From an uncultured Lachnospiraceae bacterium (GTDB lineage: Bacteria > Bacillota > Clostridia > Lachnospirales > Lachnospiraceae), in assembly GCA_947037115.1 (NCBI GenBank), contig CAMQTN010000008.1:1-63010 (forward strand): a stretch of DNA of 63,010 nt. The letters are read 5' to 3'. Position numbers and translations under genes: made by a program. Shown here piece after piece: positions 35,485 to 44,346 of this stretch. The notes below the pieces were generated by a model that was not told the origin of the DNA, ran no database searches, and saw nothing but the letters and a program-made list of their open reading frames with translations. Numbering within the stretch: position 1 is the stretch's first letter; every line of letters starts with the position of its first letter.

Positions 35485-36612
35485 TTAATTCCGCTCCAGC
35501 ACCTTTAAGACCGCCTCAAAGGAAGCGCTGTCCACTTCATCCCGTAACAGATAGAGCAGTTTTTCGGCCGAATATTGCCCGTAGCGCTCTTTCCATCCGG
35601 GAATTGCCTCTGTAAAGCGGTGAAAAGACAGCACCTTACAGATTTTTTCAAGATCCTCCTTTAGAATTTCCTCCGCATCCACAAGGGCCTGCTGTTTCCG
35701 CCTGTTGTTCTCCTGTGCCAGCTGATGAATATCATCCAGCGAAATAAGGCGGCACTGTGTCATCCCCGCAATATCCGCATCAATATCCGGCGGCATGGAG
35801 ATATCCAGAAACAGCCGCTCCTTCGGCGTCCTGATCGCCTCCTGCACGCGCTTTGCCGTCAGCGTGTAATGAGGGCTGGATGTTGCGGATATCACGGCGT
35901 CCGCCTCCTCCAAATACCGGTACCGCTCCTGATAATCCACATTTTCCACTCCCGAATCATTGCTCTGGTATGTCCCGTTGTGGGAGCGGACCGTAGCGAT
36001 AACCCGGATGTTTTCCTGACTCAAAAGATTTTTCAGTATAATGCTGCCCATCTGTCCGCTGCTCCCGATCAGGAGCACGGTCTTTTCCTGCAGGGGAAGG
36101 CGGAACACCGCACTCGCCGCCAGCGTGGCCACGGACACGGAGGTCTTTGAGATCATCGTCTCTGTCCTGACCCGCTTGGCGCAGGCCAGCGCCGCCTGAA
36201 AGATACTGTTCAATTCATAGCCAGTACAGCCCCGCTCTTTGGAAAACAGATAGGCGTCCCGTGTCTGTCCAAGAATTTCATCCTCACCGATCACCATGGA
36301 TTCCATCCCGCAGACCACCCGGAAAAGATGCCGGATCGCCTTTTTGCCCTGATACCGCCTGACCCGGCCCCGCACCCAGTCTGCATCGCTGTCCGCCGCC
36401 TTCGCCACAGCCTCCTCGAGCTCTTTAAAACGGTTCCCCTCGCCCTGTACATAGATTTCCATGCGGTTGCAGGTGGACAGAATGACGCTCTGTTCCACCT
36501 GATCAATCTCCATGATTTCTCCCAAAAAGCTCTCCGCATTTTCCCGGGAAATATAACATTTCTGCCGGTCTTCGGATTTCGCCGTTTTATGACTGATACT
36601 GATACATTCCAT
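35485..36612 (-). CDS. hemA: Glutamyl-tRNA reductase
   Basis: 375 residues. First committed step of C5 tetrapyrrole synthesis, reducing glutamyl-tRNA to glutamate 1-semialdehyde. ISHKTAKSEDRQK start, nucleophile Cys48 in LSTCNRMEIY, GMESMVIGEDEILGQTRDAY, NAD-binding VLLIGSSGQMGSIILKNL, and the C-terminal dimer helices. ATG 36612 chosen because GGAG lies seven bases upstream and family alignment starts there; the frame is open to 36681 but runs through a leader hairpin. As HemA is usually the regulated step, the two palindromes upstream are candidates for control. Confidence 0.94.
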   Translation of the reverse strand: MECISISHKTAKSEDRQKCYISRENAESFLGEIMEIDQVEQSVILSTCNRMEIYVQGEGNRFKELEEAVAKAADSDADWVRGRVRRYQGKKAIRHLFRVVCGMESMVIGEDEILGQTRDAYLFSKERGCTGYELNSIFQAALACAKRVRTETMISKTSVSVATLAASAVFRLPLQEKTVLLIGSSGQMGSIILKNLLSQENIRVIATVRSHNGTYQSNDSGVENVDYQERYRYLEEADAVISATSSPHYTLTAKRVQEAIRTPKERLFLDISMPPDIDADIAGMTQCRLISLDDIHQLAQENNRRKQQALVDAEEILKEDLEKICKVLSFHRFTEAIPGWKERYGQYSAEKLLYLLRDEVDSASFEAVLKVLERN

Positions 36613-36663
36613 CTCTGACTCCATTGCTCTGAAGTGAAATACCTCGCAGCATTCGTCAAATGC

Positions 36664-36735
36664 TCGTGCAAGCGCAAGCACGATACTTAACTCATTGCCC
36701 TCGGGAATTAAGGCAGCACATTGTGCCGCCTTAAT
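36664..36735. promoter_or_regulatory. Two palindromes in the hemA leader
   Basis: One is a 6-bp stem (36664-36669 with 36678-36683, TCGTGC/GCACGA). The other is a near-perfect 29-base dyad (36707-36720 with 36722-36735, one mismatch in 14). The second lies 14 bases past the stop of the upstream reductase and lacks a T-run. They could be a processing site, an operator or a read-through-limiting hairpin. Confidence 0.5.
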
Positions 36736-36749
36736 CCTGTCCGCTTATG

Positions 36750-39335
36750 TTAGCAGGTCGCCCCGCCCTTCATGTGCATCTTCGCGTTCAAAATCTGATC
36801 CTTAAATTTCAGAATTTCATCCGACATAAGCTGTTCCTGCACATTCTCAAATCCGATCCGGTTTATGGTATCCGCAAAACGTTCCCCGGTCTTTCCCTGC
36901 TCGCGGAAGAGCAGAATCGCTTTCTCCAGAACGGAAAGAACCTCCTCCTCGTTGAGGAAAATCTTATCAAGCTTTTGTCCATGGGCCACTCTCTTGCCCC
37001 AGCGTCCGCCGATATAAACACGGTATCCGTATGCGCTCTCCTCCGCCGCTTTAAACGGACATTTCCCCACACAGCGTCCGCAGTTGTTGCATGCATCGGG
37101 ATCGATCACCAGCTTGCCGTCCACCACCTGGGACGCGCCCACCGGGCAGGCCAGCGAAACCTGACATTTTCCGCAGCCGCGGCATTTCTCCAGATCGATC
37201 ACAGGCACCCTCTGTCCCACAATACCGAAGTCGTTTAAGTCCGGCTTCACGCAGTTATTCGGACAGCCGCCCACCGCAATTTTAAATTTGTGAGGCAGCT
37301 TGACATCCGCATAGCCATGGAAGAATCTCTCATGTATCTTTTCAGACAGCCCATAGGAATCCAACAGGCCGTACTGACAGGTTGTTCCCTTACACGCCAC
37401 CACAGGACGTACTTTGGAGCCGGTTCCGCCGGTTTCCAGACCTTCCTCCGCCAGAAACGCCCTCAGCTCTTCTATCCTGTCAAAAGGCACGCCTACGATC
37501 TCCAAGGTCAGACGGGTGGTCATGACCACATCCCCGTTTCCGAACCTTTCCGCCGCTTCCGCAATTTTTTTATGCTCCGCAGTGGTAATCTTGCCGTTTC
37601 TGGTAATGACGCGGACATTGAAATTGTCCGTTCCCTTATTGTGCAGACAGCCCAGCGCTTTCACGCGGGTGATCTCTTCTGCCGGAACGGTCACCACGCC
37701 GGGCGCGCTGGCTACCTTAACTTCGTTAAAGAAAGAAGCCCCCTCCAGCACTTTCGTATTCGTGTAACCATACCGTTTCAAACGGTTCTGCAACAGGTAG
37801 CCTCTCTTACCCTTTGCGCAGACAAGCAACAGCTTTTCGTCCTTTGCCAGTCCCGGAACTTCGCCTTTGACTTTCAAAAGATCCACATAAGTAGCTCCCG
37901 CGATCGTCGGACCTGCCGGATTCACATCAATAATCCGATATCCCTCTGCCGCACCCGCCAGATATTCCGCAGGCGTAAAGCTGTCCATATCCCCGTCTAT
38001 CTTATTCAACAGCATATGTACCGCCTGCACAAAAGGATGGATCGCCGTGGAAAACGGCGGCGCATAGGACAGATCCAGACAGGTCATCTGCTCCAGAGTC
38101 GCGCCGAAGGTCACCGCCATCACACCAATGTCCGTCACCTTGTCCACCGCGCCGGGGCCCAATACCTGTACGCCTAACAGTTTATGTGTGTCCGCATCCG
38201 CCACCAGCTTGATGGCAAACCATGCGCTGTCAGGATAATAATGCGCTTTGTCATCCGTCACTGCCAATACGCTGACCGGGGTATAGCCCGCCGCCTTCGC
38301 CTGTTCCTCGGACAGTCCCGTCCTGCCGCCCGACAGGCCGGGCAGTTTCACTACGCCGGTCCCAAGTACGCCGGGATAATCCACATCCCTGCCGCCAAGA
38401 GCCAGCGCCAGCGTGCGGCCCTCCATATTGGCGGAAGATCCCATGGGAGACCACTGTCTCTCCCCGGTAAGACGGTTCTTCACCATCGCACAGTCACCAG
38501 CCGCATAGACGTCCGCCACATTGGTGGCCATCTTATCGTCTACCAGAATCGTTCCCTTAAACATCTCGATACCTGTATCCTGCAAAAATCCTGTGTTAGG
38601 CCGGATACCGATGGAAAGAATCACAACATCCGCGGGAAGCAGACCCTGATCGGTCTGTACCCCTTCCGCTCTCTCCTCTCCCGTCACCCCTTCCAGCTTG
38701 GTGGCGGTGAGCACCTTAATTCCCTTTTTCGCCAGATGGCGCACCGCATAATCCGCCATCTCCGTGTCAAAGCCCGGCATGATCTGGGGCGCCATATCGA
38801 TCAGAGTCACTGACAGCCCTTTTTCCAACAGATTCTCGGCCACCTCCAGTCCAATGAATCCGCCGCCCACTACCACGGCGCGTTTCACGCCGTCTCTGGC
38901 AATATAATCTCTCGTCTCGATGGCGTCGTCCGGCGTGCGCATCACAAAAACGCCCGGAAGATTCAGTCCCGGAAGCGGCGGAACCACCGGGGAAGCCCCC
39001 ACCGCCACGATACATTTGTCGTACTCATAAATTTCTTCCGCCCCTGTACGCAAATTCTTTGCTGTAGCTCTCTTTGATACAGGATCAAGCGCCGTCACTT
39101 CTCTCTGCGGATAAACCATGGCGCCGGTCAGCGCGCCGTATTTTTCCGGCGTATTCACAATGAGCTGTTCTTTTTCCTGAATCGCCCCGCCCACATAGTA
39201 GGGCAGGCCGCACCCTGCGTAGGAAATATCCTTTCCTTTGGTGACAATCGTCACCTCCGCCTCGGGATTTATCCGTTTAAATTTAGCAGCCGCCTTTGTT
39301 CCGGCCGCCACACCCCCAATTACCAACAGTTTCAT
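36750..39335 (-). CDS. CoA-disulfide reductase/rhodanese/siroheme-reductase fusion
   Basis: 861 residues with at least five modules. About 1-300: FAD/NAD(P) oxidoreductase of the CoA-disulfide reductase/NADH oxidase type (VIGGVAAGTKAAAK, active Cys in SYAGCGLPYY, VVVGGGFIGLEVAENL). About 330-440: dimerisation domain. About 475-550: rhodanese-like, with Cys in LLLVCAKGKRG. About 565-735: AsrC-like sulfite/nitrite reductase half with siroheme-4Fe4S Cys pairs CKGTTC and CPNNC. About 740-800: two 4Fe-4S motifs (CRGCGKC...CP, CNNCGRC...CP). A C-terminal helical tail follows. It could carry electrons from NAD(P)H through FAD and Fe-S to siroheme for sulfite or polysulfide reduction. It heads the block that makes siroheme. 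Confidence 0.88.
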   Translation of the reverse strand: MKLLVIGGVAAGTKAAAKFKRINPEAEVTIVTKGKDISYAGCGLPYYVGGAIQEKEQLIVNTPEKYGALTGAMVYPQREVTALDPVSKRATAKNLRTGAEEIYEYDKCIVAVGASPVVPPLPGLNLPGVFVMRTPDDAIETRDYIARDGVKRAVVVGGGFIGLEVAENLLEKGLSVTLIDMAPQIMPGFDTEMADYAVRHLAKKGIKVLTATKLEGVTGEERAEGVQTDQGLLPADVVILSIGIRPNTGFLQDTGIEMFKGTILVDDKMATNVADVYAAGDCAMVKNRLTGERQWSPMGSSANMEGRTLALALGGRDVDYPGVLGTGVVKLPGLSGGRTGLSEEQAKAAGYTPVSVLAVTDDKAHYYPDSAWFAIKLVADADTHKLLGVQVLGPGAVDKVTDIGVMAVTFGATLEQMTCLDLSYAPPFSTAIHPFVQAVHMLLNKIDGDMDSFTPAEYLAGAAEGYRIIDVNPAGPTIAGATYVDLLKVKGEVPGLAKDEKLLLVCAKGKRGYLLQNRLKRYGYTNTKVLEGASFFNEVKVASAPGVVTVPAEEITRVKALGCLHNKGTDNFNVRVITRNGKITTAEHKKIAEAAERFGNGDVVMTTRLTLEIVGVPFDRIEELRAFLAEEGLETGGTGSKVRPVVACKGTTCQYGLLDSYGLSEKIHERFFHGYADVKLPHKFKIAVGGCPNNCVKPDLNDFGIVGQRVPVIDLEKCRGCGKCQVSLACPVGASQVVDGKLVIDPDACNNCGRCVGKCPFKAAEESAYGYRVYIGGRWGKRVAHGQKLDKIFLNEEEVLSVLEKAILLFREQGKTGERFADTINRIGFENVQEQLMSDEILKFKDQILNAKMHMKGGATC

Positions 39336-39393
39336 ATGCTACCTCCTTAGTCCCTGTTTTTATGCACCCATAAGAAAATACCTCTATGAATAA

Positions 39394-39422
39394 ATTATGC
39401 CATAATTGCCGACCTTTCTCAA
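39394..39422 (-). promoter_or_regulatory. Promoter of the siroheme-reductase fusion
   Basis: Minus strand TTGAGA (39417-39422), 17 bases, CATAAT (39394-39399), about 60 bases before the start. Both boxes match 5 of 6. It may also drive the hem genes downstream. Confidence 0.6.
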
Positions 39423-39612
39423 GTGCGGGAAACAGCTTTACTCCTTCGACAGCTGTCCTGTATTATACCACCTTTTTTATTGATACAGCACAAAATACAT
39501 CCTAAATTCTTCATTTCCATACATATAATTTCAACCTTTACAAATAATAGTAAAAATCAAAAAATGATTCCGTGACGGAGCCGTCGCGATTTACAAATGG
39601 AGGTTATAGAAT

Positions 39613-40155
39613 ATGAAAGCAACAGGTATAGTCAGAAGAATAGATGATCTGGGCCGCATTGTCATTCCCAAGGAAATTCGCCGCACCCTCAGAATCCGCG
39701 AGGCGGATCCCCTCGAAATTTATACGGACAGAGAAGGAGAAATTATCCTGAAAAAATATTCACCCATCGGCGAGATGGGAAGCTTTGCCAGACAGTACGC
39801 CGAGAGCATGGCGCAGGTTTCCGGGCATATCGCGCTGATCACGGACAGAGACCAGTTCATCGCAGTCTCCGGCGGTATGAAAAATCTTCTGGGGAAATCC
39901 ATCAGTAAGGATTTAGAAGAGAAAATCGACCACAGGGAGAGCGTGGTTGCAACCAAGGGAGACCGTAACTTTATTCAGATCCACAACGACGCAGAGGACA
40001 TTCACCACGAGGCCATCAGCCCAATCATCTGCGAGGGGGATGTAATCGGCTCCGTAATTCTGGTAGAGACAAACCACAAGTCCAGAATGGGAGAAGTGGA
40101 ACAAAAACTGATCCAGTCCGCGGCAGGATTTCTCGGAAGACAGATGGAACAGTAA
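39613..40155 (+). CDS. spoVT: Stage V sporulation protein T
   Basis: 180 residues. AbrB-type swapped-hairpin DNA-binding domain at 1-50 (MKATGIVRRIDDLGRIVIPKEIRR) and a GAF-like domain (about 55-175), the full SpoVT layout. SpoVT tunes late forespore gene expression, so the host forms spores. GGAGG lies nine bases upstream. Stands alone with its own terminator. I looked for a sigma-G promoter and found no convincing one. Confidence 0.95.
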   Translation: MKATGIVRRIDDLGRIVIPKEIRRTLRIREADPLEIYTDREGEIILKKYSPIGEMGSFARQYAESMAQVSGHIALITDRDQFIAVSGGMKNLLGKSISKDLEEKIDHRESVVATKGDRNFIQIHNDAEDIHHEAISPIICEGDVIGSVILVETNHKSRMGEVEQKLIQSAAGFLGRQMEQ

Positions 40156-40166
40156 GATATTCAGCA

Positions 40167-40210
40167 AAAACCCGAAAAGGAGATAGGAAAGCGTATCTTT
40201 TTCGGGTTTT
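40167..40210 (+). terminator. Terminator of spoVT
   Basis: Perfect 12-base arms (40167-40178 and 40199-40210, AAAACCCGAAAA and its complement). The T-rich end of the right arm serves as the tail. Right after the spoVT stop. Confidence 0.85.
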
Positions 40211-40296
40211 ACATATCAGTCCGGCCGGAGAGGCGCACCCTTCCCGGAAACAGCATCGAAGACAGTTTTTCTGCCAGGTAAATCCCCCTTCCCGCC

Positions 40297-40382
40297 GTGC
40301 ACCAGACTATGCTATAATGTACGCAAAGGCAATGGACAGTGCAAGGTTTTTCGAGCGTGCACCGCCAGACTGCCATAATGTA
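40297..40382 (+). promoter_or_regulatory. Promoter of carbonic anhydrase gene with a duplicated -10 region
   Basis: TGcTATAAT (40310-40318) is a consensus extended -10 with no good -35. The 25 bases around it (40297-40321, starting GTGCACC) recur imperfectly at 40357-40382, where the -10 reads TGcCATAAT, directly before the ribosome binding site. The second copy may be a decayed or alternative promoter or a protein site. Confidence 0.5.
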
Positions 40383-40400
40383 AAAGGAGGCATGAAACCA

Positions 40401-40973
40401 ATGGCACATCAACAAAATTTATCTGCAGCAGAAGCAATGTCAAAATTGAAGGCAGGAAACGAGCGTTATCTGGACGCGGCGACCAATCCCGGAGACATTT
40501 CCAAACAGATCCGGCAGAAAACCTGCGACGAGGGACAGGTTCCTTATGCCATCGTTATCACCTGCTCGGATTCCAGAGTCATTCCGGAGAGCATTTTCTC
40601 CGCGGGAATCGGTGAACTGTTCACCATCCGCGTAGCCGGCAATGTAATGGATCATCATCAGTTGGGAAGCGTGGAGTATGCTTCGGACCACCTTGGGACT
40701 AATCTTGTAGTTGTACTCGGACATACACACTGCGGCGCTGTGGGCGCAGCCGTAACCAGCAATCCTGACGGGTTCGTAAAGTACATAACCGACGAGATTA
40801 AAAAAGCGATCGGTGACGAGAAGGACGAGTTGAAAGCCTGCCGCTTAAATGTGGAGAGAAGCGTTTCCATCATCAAAGAGCAGTTGAAACTCACGGATTC
40901 TTCCGATCTTAAGGTGTGCGGCGCGATTTACAATATCGACAGCGGCCTTGTGGAGTTTATGAGTGAAGTATAA
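40401..40973 (+). CDS. Beta-class carbonic anhydrase
   Basis: 190 residues. Interconverts CO2 and bicarbonate, zinc enzyme. Zinc ligands Cys in ITCSDSRV, then His and Cys in GHTHCGAV; the Asp-Arg dyad of CSDSR is kept. Two ATGs compete: 40392 is one base from AAAGGAGG and 40401 is ten bases away, so I take 40401. No neighbour in functional relation. Confidence 0.92.
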   Translation: MAHQQNLSAAEAMSKLKAGNERYLDAATNPGDISKQIRQKTCDEGQVPYAIVITCSDSRVIPESIFSAGIGELFTIRVAGNVMDHHQLGSVEYASDHLGTNLVVVLGHTHCGAVGAAVTSNPDGFVKYITDEIKKAIGDEKDELKACRLNVERSVSIIKEQLKLTDSSDLKVCGAIYNIDSGLVEFMSEV

Positions 40974-41046
40974 GTTTCCACAGACTATCCTGCATGTATG
41001 CGCGCAGCCAGCCTGTGTCATCTTCTGACTTTACTTATGCACGTAG

Positions 41047-41078
41047 AAAACCGCCCTGCATTTCTGCAAGGCGGTTTT
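41047..41078. terminator. Bidirectional terminator between carbonic anhydrase and lsrF
   Basis: Arms AAAACCGCC (41047-41055) and GGCGGTTTT (41070-41078) with further pairing inside, T-runs on both strands, between converging genes. Confidence 0.9.
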
Positions 41079-41121
41079 TCATGTTCTCTTATTCACTAAG
41101 ACTGCGACCCAAAGATACCAA

Positions 41122-41997
41122 TTATTCGGTCTCCTGGAAGAACTCATATGCTTCCTTCGCTGTAGCGCCCTTATGCACAACCATGTTAACAGCCTGCGCC
41201 ATAACAGCGGGTTTCTGGCTCTGGAAAATATTCCGGCCCATATCCACGCCTCTTGCGCCCTTGCTGATCACCTCGTATGCCAGCTCCAGAGCTTCCTTCT
41301 CGGGCAGTTTCTTACCGCCTGCCACCACGATGGGTACAGGACACGCCGCCACTACTTCCTCGAAGTCTTCACAGTTATAGGTCTTGATGATGTTCGCACC
41401 CAGCTCCGCGAGAATACGGGTAGCCAGTTTAAAGAAACGTCCCGTGCGCTCCATCTGTTTTCCGACAGCGACAACGCCCATTACAGGTACGCTGTAACGC
41501 ATTCCCGCATTCACTGCCTTAGATAAATTATCCAGGCTGGAAAGCTGTCCGTCTGCACCGATAAACGTCTGGATTGCCATACAGTCCGCGTTCATGCGGA
41601 TCACATCTTCAATATCTACCGCAAGCACCTCATGAGAAAGATCATCATTGAGCATGGAAGATCCGGATGTTGTGCGAAGCGCAATACCCTTCTGGCAGTT
41701 AGCCGGCACACATGTGCGGATAGCGCCTCTGGTTCCCATCAGGACATCCACATAAGGAATCAGCTGCGGGAGCAGAACATCCAATCTCTCCAGGCCTGCT
41801 GTAGATCCCATGAAGTAGCCATGATCAAAGGCAAACATCACTGTATTTCCACTCACCGGATCGAAGATATTGGAAAGGTGCTTCTTCATACCCCAGTCCA
41901 GATTGTTGGCTCCCTTCACATGAAAATCTCCCTGATTCGCAAAAGGAACGTCAACCTTATAATCTTTCGCTACTTTTAATCCATCTACATCTGCCAT
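41122..41997 (-). CDS. lsrF: LsrF, phospho-AI-2 thiolase
   Basis: 291 residues, DeoC/FbaB-type class I aldolase fold. LsrF transfers an acetyl group from 3-hydroxy-5-phosphonooxypentane-2,4-dione to CoA, the last step of AI-2 breakdown. Marks: MFAFDHGYFMG near the start, VPVMGVVAVGK, the Schiff-base lysine segment NIIKTYNCEDFEEVV, PIVVAGGKK, GARGVDMGRNIFQ. Last gene of the minus-strand lsr operon, 45 bases after lsrB, behind AAGGAGG. Confidence 0.94.
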   Translation of the reverse strand: MADVDGLKVAKDYKVDVPFANQGDFHVKGANNLDWGMKKHLSNIFDPVSGNTVMFAFDHGYFMGSTAGLERLDVLLPQLIPYVDVLMGTRGAIRTCVPANCQKGIALRTTSGSSMLNDDLSHEVLAVDIEDVIRMNADCMAIQTFIGADGQLSSLDNLSKAVNAGMRYSVPVMGVVAVGKQMERTGRFFKLATRILAELGANIIKTYNCEDFEEVVAACPVPIVVAGGKKLPEKEALELAYEVISKGARGVDMGRNIFQSQKPAVMAQAVNMVVHKGATAKEAYEFFQETE

Positions 41998-42042
41998 CTT
42001 ACATAACCCTCCTTAGGTCGTATCTCGTTTTAACAAAGCTTC

Positions 42043-43236
42043 TTAGAAGTTGTAGTCGTTTACGTTGTCAGCGGTGAATACGGTTGTCTCAGGAAGCAGT
42101 ACTACGCCGTTGTTTGTATCAGCTGTCGTGTCGCCCTCAGAGAGACAGTCGTTAGCCAGGATCTCACAATCTCCGATACCGGGGATGTTCACCTTATCGC
42201 CAACCTTAACCTCGTTGCCTGCTGCCATGTATGCCGCAAGGTAGCAGCCCATAGCGCCCTGGATACCACAATCCCAGAGACCCCACTCATACAGAACGTC
42301 AGCATCGCAGTATTCTTTGATGGACATCGGGCTTGCAAAACCGGTAATGGTAATGTCATCCTTACCAAGGCCCTTGTTCTGTGCAGCCTTTAACTGGCCG
42401 GGAAGAGCGGTAGAGTCGTTACAGATGATCAGGTCGATATCAGCGTATGCATCCAGAATAGCCGCACCTGTGGAAACAGCCTTCTCAGCGTCCTGCTCGG
42501 AATAGTAGTTGTCCGCAACCTTTACCCAGTTAGGATACTTCTCAGCGATAATCGCCTCACCTGCTACCTGCCATGAGTTCTGGTCTGTAACAGTTGCCTG
42601 TGAATAGTGCCATACATACTTCACTTCATCGTTCGCAGGATCAACGCCGCGCTTTGTCAGTGCGTCAACAGACATATCAACAAGCATCTGGCCAAGCACC
42701 TCAGGAGTACCCTGGGATACCATCAGGGAACGGGCATCTGACTCAGCGTCGGAGTCCCATGTGCAGACTGCAAGGCCTGCGTCCTTTGCTGCCAGAAGAG
42801 CATCTCTCACGCCTGCTGCATCTACAGTTGAAATACAGATCGCATCAGCGCCGCTTGCTACCGCATTATTGATTACCTGTACCTGATCCGCTGCACTTGC
42901 TGTAGCGCTGCCCTGATAATCTACCGTGAATCCCCAATCAGCCGCATACTTCTGTGCGCCGTCGTTAGCAGCCTCGAAGAATGCATTACCTGTAACCTTG
43001 GGAATAAATACGACCGTCTTGCCGGCCACATCGCCGCCTGCTGCAGGCGCCTCTGCCTCCTCTGCTGGAGCCTCCTCTGCCGCGGGCGCTTCCTCTGCTG
43101 CGGGAGCCTCTGTCTCCGCCTCTGCTGCAGGCGCTTCCTGTGCAGGAGCCTCTGCCGCTCCGTTTCCGCCGCACGCTGTCATGGTGAATACCATGGACAT
43201 TGCCAGCGCAAGTGACATAACCTTTTTCATTTTCAT
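42043..43236 (-). CDS. lsrB: LsrB, AI-2 binding lipoprotein
   Basis: 397 residues. Signal peptide with lipobox MTAC (Cys near 22), a low-complexity Glu/Ala/Pro linker of about 40 residues, then a sugar-binding-type periplasmic fold (KTVVFIPKVTGNAFFEAAN, VDYQGSATASAADQ, CISTVDAAGVRDALL, TWDSDAESDAR, ITGFASPMSIKEY). The VTGNAFF, Asp-Ser-Asp and ITGFASP segments match AI-2 contact regions of LsrB. ATG 43236 has AAGGAGG eight bases upstream; the longer frame to 43278 does not. The acidic linker is unusual in length and would hold the domain off the membrane. Confidence 0.92.
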   Translation of the reverse strand: MKMKKVMSLALAMSMVFTMTACGGNGAAEAPAQEAPAAEAETEAPAAEEAPAAEEAPAEEAEAPAAGGDVAGKTVVFIPKVTGNAFFEAANDGAQKYAADWGFTVDYQGSATASAADQVQVINNAVASGADAICISTVDAAGVRDALLAAKDAGLAVCTWDSDAESDARSLMVSQGTPEVLGQMLVDMSVDALTKRGVDPANDEVKYVWHYSQATVTDQNSWQVAGEAIIAEKYPNWVKVADNYYSEQDAEKAVSTGAAILDAYADIDLIICNDSTALPGQLKAAQNKGLGKDDITITGFASPMSIKEYCDADVLYEWGLWDCGIQGAMGCYLAAYMAAGNEVKVGDKVNIPGIGDCEILANDCLSEGDTTADTNNGVVLLPETTVFTADNVNDYNF

Positions 43237-43341
43237 ATCTTTTTCCTCCTTTTTATTATATCCAAAAGCGGATCGCACTTTGCAATACGCTCTGAATAAC
43301 TACCTCACATCTACTTTCATTATTCCATGATTCTTATATTC

Positions 43342-44346
43342 TTAACTGTTTTTCTGGAATCTCTTAAAAAATACTGCCGTTTTCGGTGACGAAGCAATTG
43401 CGCGCCCCACAACAACCACGATCAGCAAAAGCCCTACCGGCACATCCAGATACTGTGTGTTCACCTTAAAGCAAAGGGGCAGGCCAAAGCGGAGAATGCC
43501 GATTACCAGAGAGGCAAGCGCCGTACCGATCACGCTGCCCTTTCCGCCTGTGCTGAGTGTTCCTCCCAGCACTACCGTGGTGATAATATTGAGCGTCAGG
43601 TTGGATCCCAGATCACTCTTTGACGTTCCCAGATAAGAGGTGAGCATGATGCCCGCAATCGCCGCACTGACTGCCGATAAAATATAGGTGCTCATAATCA
43701 CCAGTCTCGTGTTAATTCCGGAATACTCAGCCGCCTTCTGGTTGATTCCCACAAGAAACACGCTGCGCCCGTATTTCGACTTATGTAAAAGCAGATAGGC
43801 GATCACAGTCAACACCGCAAAGAGGATCAACTGGCTGGGGATCACCCCGAAAAGCTTAAACTTGGATATCACCTTAAAACTGTCCGGGAAACCGCTGATT
43901 CCCTTGTAGGCCTCTGTGGCGGAAAGATTGGATACCAGCAGCGCGAAGCCCGCATACAGGAAACTGCCGCCCAGCGTAATAACCATCGCCTGCACATTAC
44001 AGTAGGCGATAAAGAATCCGGAAAGCGCACCGCAGAGGGCTGCCGCCACAACCGCCAGAAGCGCTGCCACCCAGACGTTCATGCCGCCGTCCTGCCATGC
44101 CACACCGATAATGATGGATGTGAGGCCCACAATGGAGGCCGCCTGAATATCTATACCACCTGTGATCATGACAAAGGTCACGAACAGGGAGATAATACAA
44201 ATCGCAATAAAATCGTTTACACTTGCCAGAAGCACTCTCGGCATCAGGAATTTGGAATTCTTCATGCCAAAGATAATAAACTCCAGAATCAATACGCAGA
44301 GAAGAAACATATCCCAGTTAAAGAAGGATTTTATACTCTTTTTCAT
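43342..44346 (-). CDS. lsrD: LsrD-type permease of the AI-2 ABC transporter
   Basis: 334 residues, 8-10 membrane helices, BPD_transp_2 family (RbsC-like). The segment VTLGGSFLYAGFALL and the cytoplasmic VVLGGTLSTGGKGSVIGTALA loop, which contacts the ATPase, are typical. Overlaps the upstream permease by four bases. Which permease equals LsrC or LsrD is set by order in the operon; this assignment is by convention. Confidence 0.88.
   Translation of the reverse strand: MKKSIKSFFNWDMFLLCVLILEFIIFGMKNSKFLMPRVLLASVNDFIAICIISLFVTFVMITGGIDIQAASIVGLTSIIIGVAWQDGGMNVWVAALLAVVAAALCGALSGFFIAYCNVQAMVITLGGSFLYAGFALLVSNLSATEAYKGISGFPDSFKVISKFKLFGVIPSQLILFAVLTVIAYLLLHKSKYGRSVFLVGINQKAAEYSGINTRLVIMSTYILSAVSAAIAGIMLTSYLGTSKSDLGSNLTLNIITTVVLGGTLSTGGKGSVIGTALASLVIGILRFGLPLCFKVNTQYLDVPVGLLLIVVVVGRAIASSPKTAVFFKRFQKNS

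Noticed and set aside
36613..36681. N-terminal extension of HemA
   Set aside because: Runs through a leader hairpin; family alignment and GGAG support 36612.
36707..36735. Terminator of the siroheme-reductase gene
   Set aside because: Good dyad but no T-run on the minus strand.
37290..38177. 295-residue plus-strand open frame opposite the siroheme-reductase fusion
   Set aside because: Shadow of a conserved gene, no ribosome site, no recognisable domain.
39480..39612. Sigma-G promoter of spoVT
   Set aside because: I could not find a convincing pair of boxes with proper spacing.
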